A DNA stretch of 33,806 nt from Devosia sp. (lineage in GTDB: Bacteria; Pseudomonadota; Alphaproteobacteria; Rhizobiales; Devosiaceae), in assembly GCF_030689745.1 (NCBI RefSeq), contig NZ_JAUYGL010000217.1, positions 1-33,806 on the forward strand, in the 5' to 3' direction. Under the pieces are notes generated by a model. The model ran no database searches. It saw only the letters and a list, made by a program, of their open reading frames with translations, and was not told the origin of the DNA. Position numbers and translations under genes: made by a program. The stretch's first letter is position 1, and each line of letters opens with the position of its first letter. Below are positions 25,783 through 33,806 of this stretch, piece by piece.

Positions 25783-27408
25783 TCAGACTTCGTAGCGATC
25801 GGTGTGGTGATGCACCGGCCGATAGATGAAATGCTCGAATTCGGCGGTACTGGCCGTGCCGTTCAGATCCTGGGCGGCAAGGCCGACAAAGGCACCGGTA
25901 AAGCTGCCATGCTCGGCATGGCCACCGCATTCGTCCGAGAGCAGCGAGGCGTCGAGCACGGGGCCGATGGGCTGCAGATCCTGGCCCTCAAGGGCATAGA
26001 AAAACTGCAGCTCGGGGCCGCGCACCGTCAGTGCCAGCCTGACCTTGCCGGCATTGGGGATCTGTACCGGGGCGGCCGGGAAATTGAGCCTGCCGTCAGG
26101 ATGGCTCATTTCCGAGCTCATGATCAGCAGTTCGCGTTGCCCGTCGGAATGGGCGGTCACCGCCAGATAGAAGAAATTGAACCGACTGTAATAGGCGGTC
26201 AGCCCGGCCATGGTGCGTTCATCGGTCGGGGTAAAATCGATGACGGTTTCAGCATCATAGCTGAAATGGGTCTGCCGCCGCGCCACCAGCGCCTGCTCGA
26301 ACCAGGAGCCGATCGATTCCCGGCCGATCAGTTGCAGCTTGCCACCATCGGTGGTGAAGATGCGCTCGGGCTCGGGGGTGCGCAGCCACTGGAAATCAAG
26401 CGGCAGGCCCTGGGCGAAGCTGTAGCGCTGCTCGGCCCAATAGGCGGTGTCGTCGCGCGTGCCGGGCACCTCGACATGCAGCGAAGGGACCGGACCGTGT
26501 TTCACGTGAATCCAGTCGTCATCGCCCCAATAGGCTTCCTGGATCGAGGTTTCGCGGCCCAGCACGCAGCGGCGCTTCTGGGTGGTCGGGCGACCGCTGA
26601 GATGGACCAGATAGGTCTTGCCATCGGGGGTATCGACCAGATCGCCATGGCCAGCACGCTGCAGCGGATTGAGCGGGGCATCCTTGGCGGTGACGATGTG
26701 CTTGTCGGGGTGGGTTTGGTAGGGCCCCTCGATGGTGCGCGAGCGGGCAAAGGTCACGGCATGGTCATAGCCGGTGCCGCCTTCAGCGGTCAGCAGATAG
26801 TACCAGGGCTGGCCGTCCTTGCCGTTGCGCTTGTAGAGATGGGGGCCTTCCACCAGCTCGAGATCGGTGCCCTGATAGATATTGGTCACCGGACCGACCA
26901 GCTTGCCGGCCACGGGGTCGAACTGCTGCAGCGCAATGCCGGCAAACAGCAGCGGGCGCCGCCTGTGGTCCCACAGCATGTTGACGAACCACTTCTTGCC
27001 GTCATCGTCGTGGAACAGGCTGGGATCAAAGCCCGAGGAATTGGTGTAGACCGGATCGGACCACGGGCCCTCGATATTGTCGGCCCAGACGATGTAATTA
27101 TGGGCGTCCTTGAACGAGCCGTCCTTGCGCTTGACGTCGGTATAGACCAGCCAGAATTTTTCGCCGTCATGGCTGAGGCAGGGGGCCCAGACGCCGCAGC
27201 TGTCGGGGTCGCCGCGCATGTCGAGCTGTGTCTTGCGGGTCAGCGGCCGGGTCAGCAGCGTCCAGTTCGCCAGATCCCTCGAGTGATGGATCTGCACCCC
27301 CGGAAACCACTCAAAGGTCGAGGTGGCGATGTAGTAGTCCTCGCCGACCCGCAGAATGGAGGGGTCCGGATTGAAGCCGGGCAGGATGGGATTGGTCAGT
27401 TGGGGCAT
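25783..27408 (-). CDS. xynB: Beta-xylosidase, glycoside hydrolase family 43 (subfamily 11 type)
   Basis: It hydrolyses xylobiose and short xylo-oligosaccharides to xylose. The start chosen is ATG 27408 (541 residues, MPQLTNPILPGFNPDPS) with CGGGAG seven bases upstream; an earlier in-frame start at 27456 adds 16 residues with no family character. The five-bladed propeller has the catalytic base Asp15, the pKa-modulating Asp128 (SGFDPSLF) and the acid Glu187 (LVEGPH). This spacing matches the characterised Selenomonas enzyme (14/127/186). A C-terminal beta-sandwich domain (about 330-540) follows. There is no signal peptide, so it acts in the cytoplasm on imported oligosaccharides. It lies downstream of xylA, separated by an inverted repeat. 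Confidence 0.95.
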   Translation of the reverse strand: MPQLTNPILPGFNPDPSILRVGEDYYIATSTFEWFPGVQIHHSRDLANWTLLTRPLTRKTQLDMRGDPDSCGVWAPCLSHDGEKFWLVYTDVKRKDGSFKDAHNYIVWADNIEGPWSDPVYTNSSGFDPSLFHDDDGKKWFVNMLWDHRRRPLLFAGIALQQFDPVAGKLVGPVTNIYQGTDLELVEGPHLYKRNGKDGQPWYYLLTAEGGTGYDHAVTFARSRTIEGPYQTHPDKHIVTAKDAPLNPLQRAGHGDLVDTPDGKTYLVHLSGRPTTQKRRCVLGRETSIQEAYWGDDDWIHVKHGPVPSLHVEVPGTRDDTAYWAEQRYSFAQGLPLDFQWLRTPEPERIFTTDGGKLQLIGRESIGSWFEQALVARRQTHFSYDAETVIDFTPTDERTMAGLTAYYSRFNFFYLAVTAHSDGQRELLIMSSEMSHPDGRLNFPAAPVQIPNAGKVRLALTVRGPELQFFYALEGQDLQPIGPVLDASLLSDECGGHAEHGSFTGAFVGLAAQDLNGTASTAEFEHFIYRPVHHHTDRYEV

Positions 27409-27450
27409 GGAACGACTCCCGACAGGATAAAAGCGGCCACCCGCACTGGG

Positions 27451-27537
27451 CGTCACTCTCGGGGCTGACCCGAGGGCTCTGCACTTCTTGCGGCGCTGGT
27501 TACGTTAAGGCCCCTCGGATCAAGCCCGAGGGTGACG
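27451..27537. repeat. Large imperfect inverted repeat of the CCTCGGG-GACC-CCGAGG type
   Basis: The left arm (27451-27479, CGTCACTCTCGGGGCTGACC and onward) is the imperfect reverse complement of the right arm (27509-27537, ending AAGCCCGAGGGTGACG). Each arm is itself a small hairpin (CTCGGG/CCCGAG; CCTCGG/CCGAGG). From memory, such GTCACCCTCGGGCTTGA elements are dispersed in many alphaproteobacterial genomes. Here it sits between xylA and the xylosidase gene and could slow transcription or protect the 3' end of the xylA message. Confidence 0.65.
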
Positions 27538-27576
27538 ATCTGTGGTGGGGACGGGTCGTGCCCCCACCCATGCTCA

Positions 27577-28884
27577 TCAAACGAAGCGGTTGATCAGGTT
27601 TTCGAGATATTCCTGCTGGCCCGAGCGCGGCTGCGGGTTGATGTTTTCGGCTTCCACCCAGGCGGCGATCTGTTCGAGCGTGCGCTCGCCCTTGAGCATG
27701 GCCTGGGCACCGGCCTGGTTCCAGCCGGCATAGCGCTCGTCGACAATCTTGTCATAGGCGCCATCCTCGATCAGCGCGGCCGCCGCCTTGAGCGAGCGGG
27801 CCAGCACATCGAGACCACCGATATGGCCGTGCAGCAGATCGGCGGGATCGAGCGACTGGCGCCGCACGCGGGCGTCGAAATTGAAGCCGCCCTTGCCCAG
27901 ACCGCCATTCTTGAGGATCTGGTAGAAGGCCAAAGTCGTCTCGGGCACATTGTTGGGGAACTGGTCGGTATCCCAGCCGGACTGGATATCATTGCGGTTG
28001 GCGTCGACCGAACCCAGCATGCCCAGCGAGGCGGCCAGGGCCAGTTCATGCTCGAAGGAGTGGTTAGCCAGGAACGCATGGCCCACTTCGATATTGCACT
28101 TCACCTTCGTGTCGAGATCGTACTTCTTGAGGAAGCCATAGACCGTGGCAACGTCGAAATCATACTGGTGCTTGCTCGGTTCCTGCGGCTTGGGCTCTAT
28201 CAGGATCTGGCCGGTAAAGCCGATCTTTTCGGCATGATTGACCACCAGATGGATGAAGCGGGCCATCTGGTCCTGCTCCTGGCCGATCTTGGTATTGAGC
28301 AGGGTTTCATAGCCCTCGCGGCCACCCCAGAGCACATAGTTCTCGCCACCCAGTTCATGGGTCAGTTCGAGCACGTTCTTCACCTGGGCGGCGGCATAGG
28401 CGAACACTTCGGGATCGGGATTGGTGGCGGCGCCCGCCATGTAGCGGCGGTTGGAGAACAGGTTCGCCGTGCCCCAGAGCAGCTTGGTGCGGCTTGACTG
28501 CATCTTTTTGGCAAAGATCTCGCCGATGGCGCGGACGTTGCGGTTGGATTCGGCCAGCGTGGCGCCTTCGGGGGCGATATCGGCATCGTGGAAGCAGAAG
28601 AACGGCGCGTCGAGCAGGTCGAAGAATTCAAACGCCACCTCGGCCTTGAGCTTGGCGCCCTCCAGGCCATTGTCATACCAGGGGCGGTCAAAGGTGCGGC
28701 CGCCAAACGGGTCGCCGCCCTCATAGGCAAAGGTGTGCCAATAGGCGATAGCGGGGCGGATATGGTCTTCCATGGTCTTGCCGGCGACCATTTCGTCCTT
28801 GTTGTAGTGGCGATAGGCCAGCGGATTGGTGCTGTTGGCACCCTCGAATTTGACGGGTGCGATGCCCTTGAAAAAATCACTCAC
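27577..28884 (-). CDS. xylA: Xylose isomerase
   Basis: It interconverts D-xylose and D-xylulose with two divalent metals. The 435-residue class II-length enzyme has the catalytic His99-Asp102 region ([13 protein letters not shown]), metal ligands Glu230 and Lys232 ([10 protein letters not shown]), Glu266 and His269 ([17 protein letters not shown]), and the [10 protein letters not shown] site. The start is GTG at 28884, overlapping the xylB stop as GTGA, with the strong ribosome site GAGGAGG seven bases upstream. This is typical coupling within an operon. Expression probably starts upstream of xylB. Confidence 0.98.
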   Translation of the reverse strand: MSDFFKGIAPVKFEGANSTNPLAYRHYNKDEMVAGKTMEDHIRPAIAYWHTFAYEGGDPFGGRTFDRPWYDNGLEGAKLKAEVAFEFFDLLDAPFFCFHDADIAPEGATLAESNRNVRAIGEIFAKKMQSSRTKLLWGTANLFSNRRYMAGAATNPDPEVFAYAAAQVKNVLELTHELGGENYVLWGGREGYETLLNTKIGQEQDQMARFIHLVVNHAEKIGFTGQILIEPKPQEPSKHQYDFDVATVYGFLKKYDLDTKVKCNIEVGHAFLANHSFEHELALAASLGMLGSVDANRNDIQSGWDTDQFPNNVPETTLAFYQILKNGGLGKGGFNFDARVRRQSLDPADLLHGHIGGLDVLARSLKAAAALIEDGAYDKIVDERYAGWNQAGAQAMLKGERTLEQIAAWVEAENINPQPRSGQQEYLENLINRFV

Positions 28885-30344
28885 GAAATTGCCTCCTCGA
28901 TGGCGGGATAAAGGGCGCGGTAGCGCGCATATTGCTCGGCATAGGCGGCCGACAGGGATTTGTCGGGCGCAATGATGGTCTTGATCGGCGGCATGGTCAT
29001 CACCGTGGCAGGGCTGGCGCCCTCGGCGGCGCAGAGACCGAGCCGGGCAGCGCCCAGCGCCCCGCCAAAGTCACCGTCCTCGGGCAGGGCGATTTCCATG
29101 TCGAGATTGGTGGCGATCAGCTTGAGCCACAGGGCGGATCTGGAGCCGCCGCCCACGGCCAGCAGGCGGTCGATGCGGGTGCCGGCATCGGCCAGCACGC
29201 GCTGGCTGTCACGGAAGGCAAAGGCCACGCCTTCCATCACCGCCTGGGCCAGCCTGGCCGGATCGGAGAGATGGCTGAGGCCGACGAAACTGCCGCGCGC
29301 GGCGGCATTGTTGTGCGGCGTACGCTCGCCCGAGAGATAGGGCAGGAAGATCTCCTCGCCGGGACCGGTGAACTGCGCCTCGGCCGCGCCGGACAAGGCC
29401 GCCTGCTTCTGGCCGGTGATCCTGCTCAGCCAGTTCAGCGAATCGGTGGCCGACAGGATGACCCCCATCTGGTGCCAGGTGTCCGGCACGGCGTGGCAGA
29501 AGGCGTGCACGGCGCCCTCGGTATTGGGGCGGAACTTGTCGTTGGAGACAAACAGCACGCCCGAGGTGCCGAGCGAGACAAAGCCTTCGCCGGGGCGGAT
29601 GGCGCCGATACCGCAGGCCGCGGCCGCGTTATCCCCGGCGCCGCCGGCCACGACCACCAGCCCCTCCATGCCCCAGCGCTGGGCCAGTTCACGCTTGAGA
29701 TTGCCCGAGACCGCCGAGCCTTCGACGAGGCGCGGCATGTGGCTGCGGTCAAGCCCGGTAACGGCGAGCAGCGCGTCGGACCAGTCGCGCTTGCCGACAT
29801 CGAGCCAGAGCGTGCCGGCGGCGTCGCTCATGTCTTCGACATATTCCCCGGTCAGCAGCAGCCGCACATAGGCCTTGGGCAGCAGGACCTTGGCGATCTT
29901 CTCGAAAATCTGCGGCTCGTGCTTGCGCACCCAGGCAATCTTGGGGGCGGTGAAGCCGGGCATGGCGATATTGCCGGCAATATCGCGCAGGCCGGGGAGC
30001 GCCGCTTCCATTTCCTTGCATTCGGCGGCCGAGCGCCCGTCATTCCACAAGATGGCGGGGCGCAGCACGTCGTCATTCTTGTCCAGCAGCGTCGCGCCAT
30101 GCATGTGGCCGGACAGGCCAATGCCGCGCACCGAGGCGAGTTCTGATGGATGGGATGCCTTGAGCATGTCGATGGCGGCCAGGGTGGCGGTCCACCAGTC
30201 GGCCGGGTTCTGCTCGGACCAGCCGGGATGGGGCCGGACCGGTTCCACAGCCGCGGCGGCGGCGTCGCCCAGGGCGCGACCATGCTCGTCGATGAGCAGT
30301 GCCTTGACCCCGGAAGTGCCGATATCAATGCCCAAATAGGTCAT
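28881..30344 (-). CDS. xylB: Xylulokinase
   Basis: It phosphorylates D-xylulose to xylulose 5-phosphate using ATP, feeding the pentose phosphate pathway. The 487-residue FGGY-family kinase starts with the phosphate-1 motif [18 protein letters not shown], contains substrate-site HMHGATLLD and WNDGRS ([10 protein letters not shown]), and the adenosine motif [14 protein letters not shown] near residue 395. Length is normal. The ATG at 30344 has GAGG ten bases upstream, inside a near-palindrome (TGAGG-N6-CCTCA) that might be an operator. It is the first gene of xylB-xylA-xynB, 92 bases after the regulator stop codon. Confidence 0.97.
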   Translation of the reverse strand: MTYLGIDIGTSGVKALLIDEHGRALGDAAAAAVEPVRPHPGWSEQNPADWWTATLAAIDMLKASHPSELASVRGIGLSGHMHGATLLDKNDDVLRPAILWNDGRSAAECKEMEAALPGLRDIAGNIAMPGFTAPKIAWVRKHEPQIFEKIAKVLLPKAYVRLLLTGEYVEDMSDAAGTLWLDVGKRDWSDALLAVTGLDRSHMPRLVEGSAVSGNLKRELAQRWGMEGLVVVAGGAGDNAAAACGIGAIRPGEGFVSLGTSGVLFVSNDKFRPNTEGAVHAFCHAVPDTWHQMGVILSATDSLNWLSRITGQKQAALSGAAEAQFTGPGEEIFLPYLSGERTPHNNAAARGSFVGLSHLSDPARLAQAVMEGVAFAFRDSQRVLADAGTRIDRLLAVGGGSRSALWLKLIATNLDMEIALPEDGDFGGALGAARLGLCAAEGASPATVMTMPPIKTIIAPDKSLSAAYAEQYARYRALYPAIEEAIS

Positions 30345-30436
30345 GAGGCACGTACCTCAATCCAAACCATGAACAACATCTTAACGTCCTCCCAGCCCCA
30401 TTTCGGGCCGCGCCGGTGTGATGAATGGCGCTCTTG

Positions 30437-31480
30437 TTAGCGCAGATTGTCGCGCAGGAAAATACCGATTTCAATGGGGTCGATGACAGCACTGCCATTG
30501 CCCCCCAGGGCCAGGCTGCGGGCCGCCGCCAGAGCAGCGCGAATTTCGCCGTCCGGGTTCTGGTCCAGCACCACATCAATGGCGCCCGATTGCAGCCCGC
30601 GCCGGGTCGGCTCGGTCAGCTCGTGGGCGATCACCCGAATGGCGCCAGCCCGGCCGGAGGCTTGCAGCGCCGCGACCAGACCGGCATTGCCGGCGCCCAG
30701 ATTATAGACGCCGGCGAGATCGGGGTGGCGGGCCAGCAGATCGCCGACCAGCGTTGCGGTCTGGCTGCGCTCATCATGGCCCTCAATCGGGCCGATAATC
30801 GCGACACCGGCAAATTCGGCTTCCAGCACTGCCGCGAATCCCGCCAGACGGTCGGCGTGGTCGCGCAGATGCAGCGAGCCGGCGATCACCGCCACCTTGC
30901 CACCCTGCGGCAGGAACCGGCCCAGCAGCGCCCCGGCGGTGCGGCCGGCGGCGACATTGTCGATGCCGATGAAATGGCGGCGTTGCGAGTCGGGGAGATC
31001 GGAGACCAGGGTCATCACCACCACGCCGCGCCGGCTGGCGGCATCGACGGCGGCCACCACGCTGGGCGCCTGGCTGGCGACGATAATGGCGCAGTCGCAA
31101 TCGCGCGGGTCGAGCCCGTCAAGGCTGTGCGCCAGGGCATCGCCATCGAGCGGTTTGATGCGCCGGGTCTGGATATGCATGCGTTCGCTCAGGGCCTGGC
31201 TGGCGCGGCGCCTCACCGCTTCGGCCAGGCGCGCCATGAACTCGTTGGAGCCATCGGGGATGATGAAGGTCAGTTTGAGATCGCGGGCGCGGGCCAGCAG
31301 CGAGGCCGACAGATCGCGCTGAAAGCCGATCGCGGCAATGGCGGCCTCGACCTTTTCGGCCGTAGCGGCGCGCACGCCGGGGCGGCCGTTGAGCACGCGA
31401 TCAACCGTAGCCAGCGATACACCGGCCGCGCGGGCCACATCATGGACCGTGGCGCGGCGGCTCAGACCGATTTCGTTCAC
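30437..31480 (-). CDS. LacI-family transcriptional regulator of the xylose module
   Basis: A 347-residue LacI/GalR-type regulator. The N-terminal helix-turn-helix (about 9-33, TVHDVARAAGVSLATVDRVLNG) is followed by a hinge and a periplasmic-binding-protein-like effector domain (about 68-340) of the sugar-ABC-binder subtype. The start is GTG at 31480 with GGAGG seven bases upstream. Placement directly before xylB and divergent from the aldose epimerase suggests control of this module, with xylose or a derivative as effector; that is inference. The effector domain differs from XylR of E. coli, which is AraC-type, so the symbol xylR is not used. Confidence 0.9.
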   Translation of the reverse strand: MNEIGLSRRATVHDVARAAGVSLATVDRVLNGRPGVRAATAEKVEAAIAAIGFQRDLSASLLARARDLKLTFIIPDGSNEFMARLAEAVRRRASQALSERMHIQTRRIKPLDGDALAHSLDGLDPRDCDCAIIVASQAPSVVAAVDAASRRGVVVMTLVSDLPDSQRRHFIGIDNVAAGRTAGALLGRFLPQGGKVAVIAGSLHLRDHADRLAGFAAVLEAEFAGVAIIGPIEGHDERSQTATLVGDLLARHPDLAGVYNLGAGNAGLVAALQASGRAGAIRVIAHELTEPTRRGLQSGAIDVVLDQNPDGEIRAALAAARSLALGGNGSAVIDPIEIGIFLRDNLR

Positions 31481-31499
31481 CCCTGTCCCTCCAGCTTGC

Positions 31500-31584
31500 C
31501 TCGCGCGAGCTTTGGCAGCCGCCCCGAAAAGGTCAAGTGCGCCGTTGCAGAAGGCGCAAAAAGCAGGCTAGAGCTTTGCGCAAA
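31500..31584. promoter_or_regulatory. Candidate operators between the LacI-type gene and galM
   Basis: The 122-base divergent gap carries a palindrome CTCGCGCGAG (31500-31509) and a second one TTTGCGCAAA (31575-31584). The second lies in a wider inverted repeat, GCGCAAAAAGC (31554-31564) with GCTTTGCGC (31573-31581). TTGCAG (31545-31550) with TAGAGC (31569-31574) is a weak sigma-70 candidate for galM. Symmetric sites with a central CpG/GpC fit a LacI-family protein, but the same words are not repeated before xylB. Confidence 0.35.
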
Positions 31585-31602
31585 TTCCAGGGGAAGCACA
31601 GC

Positions 31603-32613
31603 ATGGCCATCGCGGTTTCAACTTTCGGCACCCATAACGAGCAGCGCGTCGACCAGTTTACGCTGCTCAGCGACACCGGCGTCAGCGTCGATCTCATCGG
31701 CTATGGCGTGGCAGTGCGCGACTGGCGCGTGCCGGTGGCGGGTGGCGAGCGCACAGTCGTGCTGGGCTTTGACACGCTGGCGGCCTATCTGGCGCACAGC
31801 CCGCATTTTGGCGCCCTGGCCGGCCGCGTTGCCAACCGCATCAAGGACGCCTCGTTCGCGCTGAACGGCAAGACCTACCAGCTGCCACCCAATGCCGGCT
31901 CGCTGCAATTGCATGGCGGGGCGGAAGGTCTGGGCCGCCAGGTGTGGAAGGGGCAGGTCGATGAGGCCAACAATGCCGTGCGTTTCAGCCATTTCAGCCC
32001 CGACGGGGCGATGGGCTATCCGGGCAATGTGAACTTTGCGGCGACCTATTCGCTCAAGGGCAATGTGCTGCGGCTCGAGCTCGATGCCACCACCGATCAG
32101 GCAACGCCGATCAGCCTGGTGCAGCACCAGTATTTCAATCTGGGCCGCACGGATGACGTGCTCGATCACACCATCCAGGTCAATTCGAGTGCCTATACCG
32201 AGCTGGGCGCCGATCTGGCGCCAACCGGCGCCATCCTGCCCTCGGCCGGCACGCAATATGATCTGCGCACGCCACGCACCATGCGCGACGCGGCGGGCGC
32301 GCCGGTGGCCTATGATATCGGCATGGTGCTCGATACCGGCCGCAAACTGGTCGACCCGATTGCCACCGTGGTCGGTCCCGATCAGGCGCTGACACTCAAA
32401 CTGTGGAGCGACCGGCCGGGCGTGCAGGTTTATAACGGGGTATGGACCGACGTGCCGGTGCCGGGCCTGAACGGCAAAACCTATGGCAAGCATTCCGGCT
32501 TTTGCCTTGAAGATCAGGCCTTTGCCGATGCGGTGCACAATCCGCACTTCCCCAATGTGATCTACTCGCCCGACCGTCCCTATAGTCATTGGTGCGAAAT
32601 CGAGATCGCCTAG
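31603..32613 (+). CDS. galM: Aldose 1-epimerase (mutarotase)
   Basis: It equilibrates alpha and beta anomers of aldoses; here it would supply the xylose anomer used by xylose isomerase. The 336-residue protein has GALAGRVANRIKDASF, LQLHGGAEGLG, catalytic His175 (QHQYFNLG) and Glu303 (FCLEDQAFADAV), the normal GalM layout. The ATG at 31603 follows AGGGGAAG with six bases of spacing; an upstream in-frame start at 31537 adds 22 basic residues without family similarity. It is transcribed divergently from the LacI-type regulator and is likely under its control. Confidence 0.95.
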   Translation: MAIAVSTFGTHNEQRVDQFTLLSDTGVSVDLIGYGVAVRDWRVPVAGGERTVVLGFDTLAAYLAHSPHFGALAGRVANRIKDASFALNGKTYQLPPNAGSLQLHGGAEGLGRQVWKGQVDEANNAVRFSHFSPDGAMGYPGNVNFAATYSLKGNVLRLELDATTDQATPISLVQHQYFNLGRTDDVLDHTIQVNSSAYTELGADLAPTGAILPSAGTQYDLRTPRTMRDAAGAPVAYDIGMVLDTGRKLVDPIATVVGPDQALTLKLWSDRPGVQVYNGVWTDVPVPGLNGKTYGKHSGFCLEDQAFADAVHNPHFPNVIYSPDRPYSHWCEIEIA

Positions 32614-32640
32614 CGCTGCTGCTGCCAGTTTCCGTCAGCA

Positions 32641-32653
32641 CGCTGTGACAGCG
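32641..32653. promoter_or_regulatory. Candidate operator upstream of the YafY-type gene
   Basis: CGCTGT-G-ACAGCG is a perfect palindrome. It overlaps another inverted repeat, CAGC-AC-GCTG (32636-32645). It lies in the 167-base gap between galM and the regulator gene, about 128 bases upstream of the regulator start. It could be an autoregulatory site, but only symmetry supports this. Confidence 0.35.
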
Positions 32654-32780
32654 TCTCCTCCGGACGATCTGGGGAGACGACAATGGCTCACCACAGGGGC
32701 ACCGATAGAAGTGAAGGCAGCCCGCATCTTGGCGGCTTGCCGGGAATCTGGCATGCCAGTGCGCCTGAGGAGTTTTGGCC

Positions 32781-33494
32781 ATGGACAAGACCGAGCGCCT
32801 GTTCGCGATCATGGATGCGCTGCGCCGGCACCGGCTGCCCGTCACGGCGGCCAGCCTGGCTGAAGAGCAGGGCGTTTCAGTGCGCACGCTGTATCGCGAT
32901 GTGCAGACGCTTATCGGGCTGGGCGCGCCGATCGATGGCGAGGCGGGGGTTGGCTATATGCTGAAACCCGGCTTTTTCCTGCCGCCGCTCATGTTTACGC
33001 CCGAGGAGCTGGAAGCGCTGGTGCTGGGCGCGCGCTGGGTCGGGGCGCAGCCCGATGACGGGCTGGGCGCGGCCGCCCGGAACGCCCTGGCCAAGATCGC
33101 CACCGCCTCGCCGGAGGATTTGCGCGACCGAATCAATGATACCGGGCTGTGGCCGGTGGCGGTGTGGAGCGCGAAAACGCCCATGCCGGTGCTGGGGCAG
33201 GTGCGCCAGGCGATGCGCACCGAGAAGGCCGTGCAGATCGCCTATGGCGATGAAGCGGGCAATGCGACCGAGCGCACCATCTGGCCGGTGCAACTGGCCT
33301 ATTATGAGGGCAAGCAGACCATCGCCGCCTGGTGCTGTCTGCGCGGGGCCTTCCGCAATTTCCGCACCGACCGCATCGAGACGCTCACCGTGACCCAAGA
33401 GCGCTATGGCAAGCGCCGGGCGGTGCTGGAGCGCGAATGGCGCGACAGCTGGCAGCATGACCCGCGCCACAACGGCAGGGATCAGCCGGGATAG
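32781..33494 (+). CDS. YafY-family transcriptional regulator (HTH_11 + WYL domain)
   Basis: A 237-residue regulator. The N-terminal winged helix (about 3-55, TAASLAEEQGVSVRTLYRDVQTL) is HTH_11/DeoR-like. The C-terminal half (about 135-225; VQIAYGDEAGN, then VQLAYYEGKQTIAAWC) is a WYL domain that senses an unknown ligand. The ATG at 32781 has GAGGAG eight bases upstream; a TTG two codons earlier is too close to that site. In many alphaproteobacteria such regulators sit next to glyoxalase/VOC or SRPBCC genes, but none is visible here. The target is unknown, and its position next to galM does not prove a sugar role. Confidence 0.88.
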   Translation: MDKTERLFAIMDALRRHRLPVTAASLAEEQGVSVRTLYRDVQTLIGLGAPIDGEAGVGYMLKPGFFLPPLMFTPEELEALVLGARWVGAQPDDGLGAAARNALAKIATASPEDLRDRINDTGLWPVAVWSAKTPMPVLGQVRQAMRTEKAVQIAYGDEAGNATERTIWPVQLAYYEGKQTIAAWCCLRGAFRNFRTDRIETLTVTQERYGKRRAVLEREWRDSWQHDPRHNGRDQPG

Positions 33495-33664
33495 GCAGAA
33501 ATTTGCCCCCCACCGCCCGGCTCCGCCCCCCTGACGGGGAGGGCGTCGACCGGGATTGCGGTCAGCTACATCCGCCCATAAAGGCTTTCGGGGCGATTGG
33601 TTGGATCGAACTCGAAGCGGTGGTCGGCCGGGGGATGGGCGCGCTGGCCGCATTGCAGGCGCGG

Positions 33665-33806
33665 TCAGATGCGGCAACCCACGCCAATGGGCACCACCTG
33701 GCTGTCGCCGGTCAGATCCATGCCATCGGCATAGATCATTTCCTTGGCGTGGTGGATCGAGCAGCCCAGCCCGATCGACATATAGCGGCGCGGCGCGTTG
33801 TAGCGG
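33665..33806 (-). CDS. 3' end of an ScfR-type (DUF2083) XRE regulator, truncated by an in-frame TGA
   Basis: The gene enters from beyond the window's right end. The readable part (APRRYMSIGLGCS, then MIYADGMDLTG and VPIGVGCRI) matches the C-terminal domain of short-chain fatty acyl-CoA regulators, XRE-type proteins with an IrrE/DUF2083 region. It stops at TGA (33667-33665) exactly where the family has Cys in the CR-x-C motif. Reading on in the same frame gives 32 residues of family character (PRLQCGQRAHPP and onward) to a TAG at 33568-33566. The gene is therefore probably shortened by one nonsense change. It converges with the YafY-type gene. Confidence 0.75.
   Translation of the reverse strand, partial: RYNAPRRYMSIGLGCSIHHAKEMIYADGMDLTGDSQVVPIGVGCRI

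Noticed and set aside
30345..30436. TGAGG-N6-CCTCA near-palindrome as the LacI-type operator before xylB
   Set aside because: It includes the ribosome site and has mismatches in its core; it shares no word with the regulator/galM gap, so it is mentioned only in the xylB entry.
32683..32964. A 93-codon frame with a good ribosome site (GGGGAG) upstream of and overlapping the YafY-type gene
   Set aside because: After 33 codons it runs out of frame through the regulator and is Arg/Trp/Cys-rich, the signature of a shadow frame. A short leader peptide cannot be excluded but nothing supports it.
33495..33565. GC-rich segment with CCCCCCTGACGGGGAGG after the YafY-type gene
   Set aside because: It resembles worn intergenic repeats but no clear palindrome or T-run makes it a terminator or element I can support.
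33665..33667. Selenocysteine codon in the ScfR-type gene
   Set aside because: No SECIS-type structure was recognised directly after the TGA, and the family is not a known selenoprotein. A nonsense change or base error is simpler, so Sec is kept only as a remote option in the finding.
1..33806. CRISPR arrays, tRNA/rRNA genes, insertion sequences, prophage or toxin-antitoxin pairs
   Set aside because: I looked for spaced direct repeats, cloverleaf segments, transposase or integrase motifs and small paired genes and found none.

Overview
The window is a GC-rich chromosomal segment from an alphaproteobacterium, most likely of the order Hyphomicrobiales and possibly a Devosia relative. The assignment rests on gene order (rimP-nusA-ylxR/L7Ae-infB; miaB-phoH-ybeY-corC; mutS-glnD-murJ-trpS-usp-nfuA), protein sequence character, an EcfG-type stress promoter, an Irr-type iron box and dispersed palindromic repeats typical of the group. 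It is inference, since no database search was possible. I see no phage, transposase, CRISPR array, tRNA or rRNA.

Left part (1-5370): the rightward transcription/translation operon, with the probable rimP tail, nusA, the ylxR-L7Ae fusion and infB, closed by a perfect 17-bp hairpin terminator. Facing it on the minus strand (5403-10137) is miaB, a DUF305 membrane protein, phoH, ybeY and corC. The rbfA and truB genes that usually follow infB are missing, and the infB/corC junction is convergent, which looks like a rearrangement joint. A small acidic protein (10234-10485) and an orphan HWE-type sensor kinase (10598-12310) follow.

Middle part (12442-20118): rpsO and pnp are separated by a 375-bp spacer rich in repeats and inverted repeats. 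Next comes a Tat-lipoprotein L,D-transpeptidase behind an EcfG-like promoter. The minus-strand block nfuA, usp, trpS, murJ, glnD and mutS runs from 16316 to 25603, with a candidate Irr operator on the nfuA promoter and a recognisable mutS promoter.

Right part (25783-33806): a xylose/xylo-oligosaccharide module. The minus strand carries a LacI-type regulator, xylulokinase, xylose isomerase and a cytoplasmic GH43 beta-xylosidase; an aldose 1-epimerase diverges on the plus strand. Together these would cleave xylobiose, equilibrate the anomers, isomerise xylose to xylulose and phosphorylate it for the pentose phosphate pathway. No transporter lies in the window. A YafY/WYL regulator and the 3' end of a ScfR-type XRE regulator with a premature in-frame TGA close the window.

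Most of the window is housekeeping and I do not see a clearly new system. The points most worth checking are the TGA replacing a conserved Cys codon at 33665-33667, the CTG start of ybeY overlapping the phoH stop, the infB/corC junction with loss of rbfA-truB, the Irr box before nfuA, the EcfG promoter before the transpeptidase, and the structured rpsO-pnp spacer.
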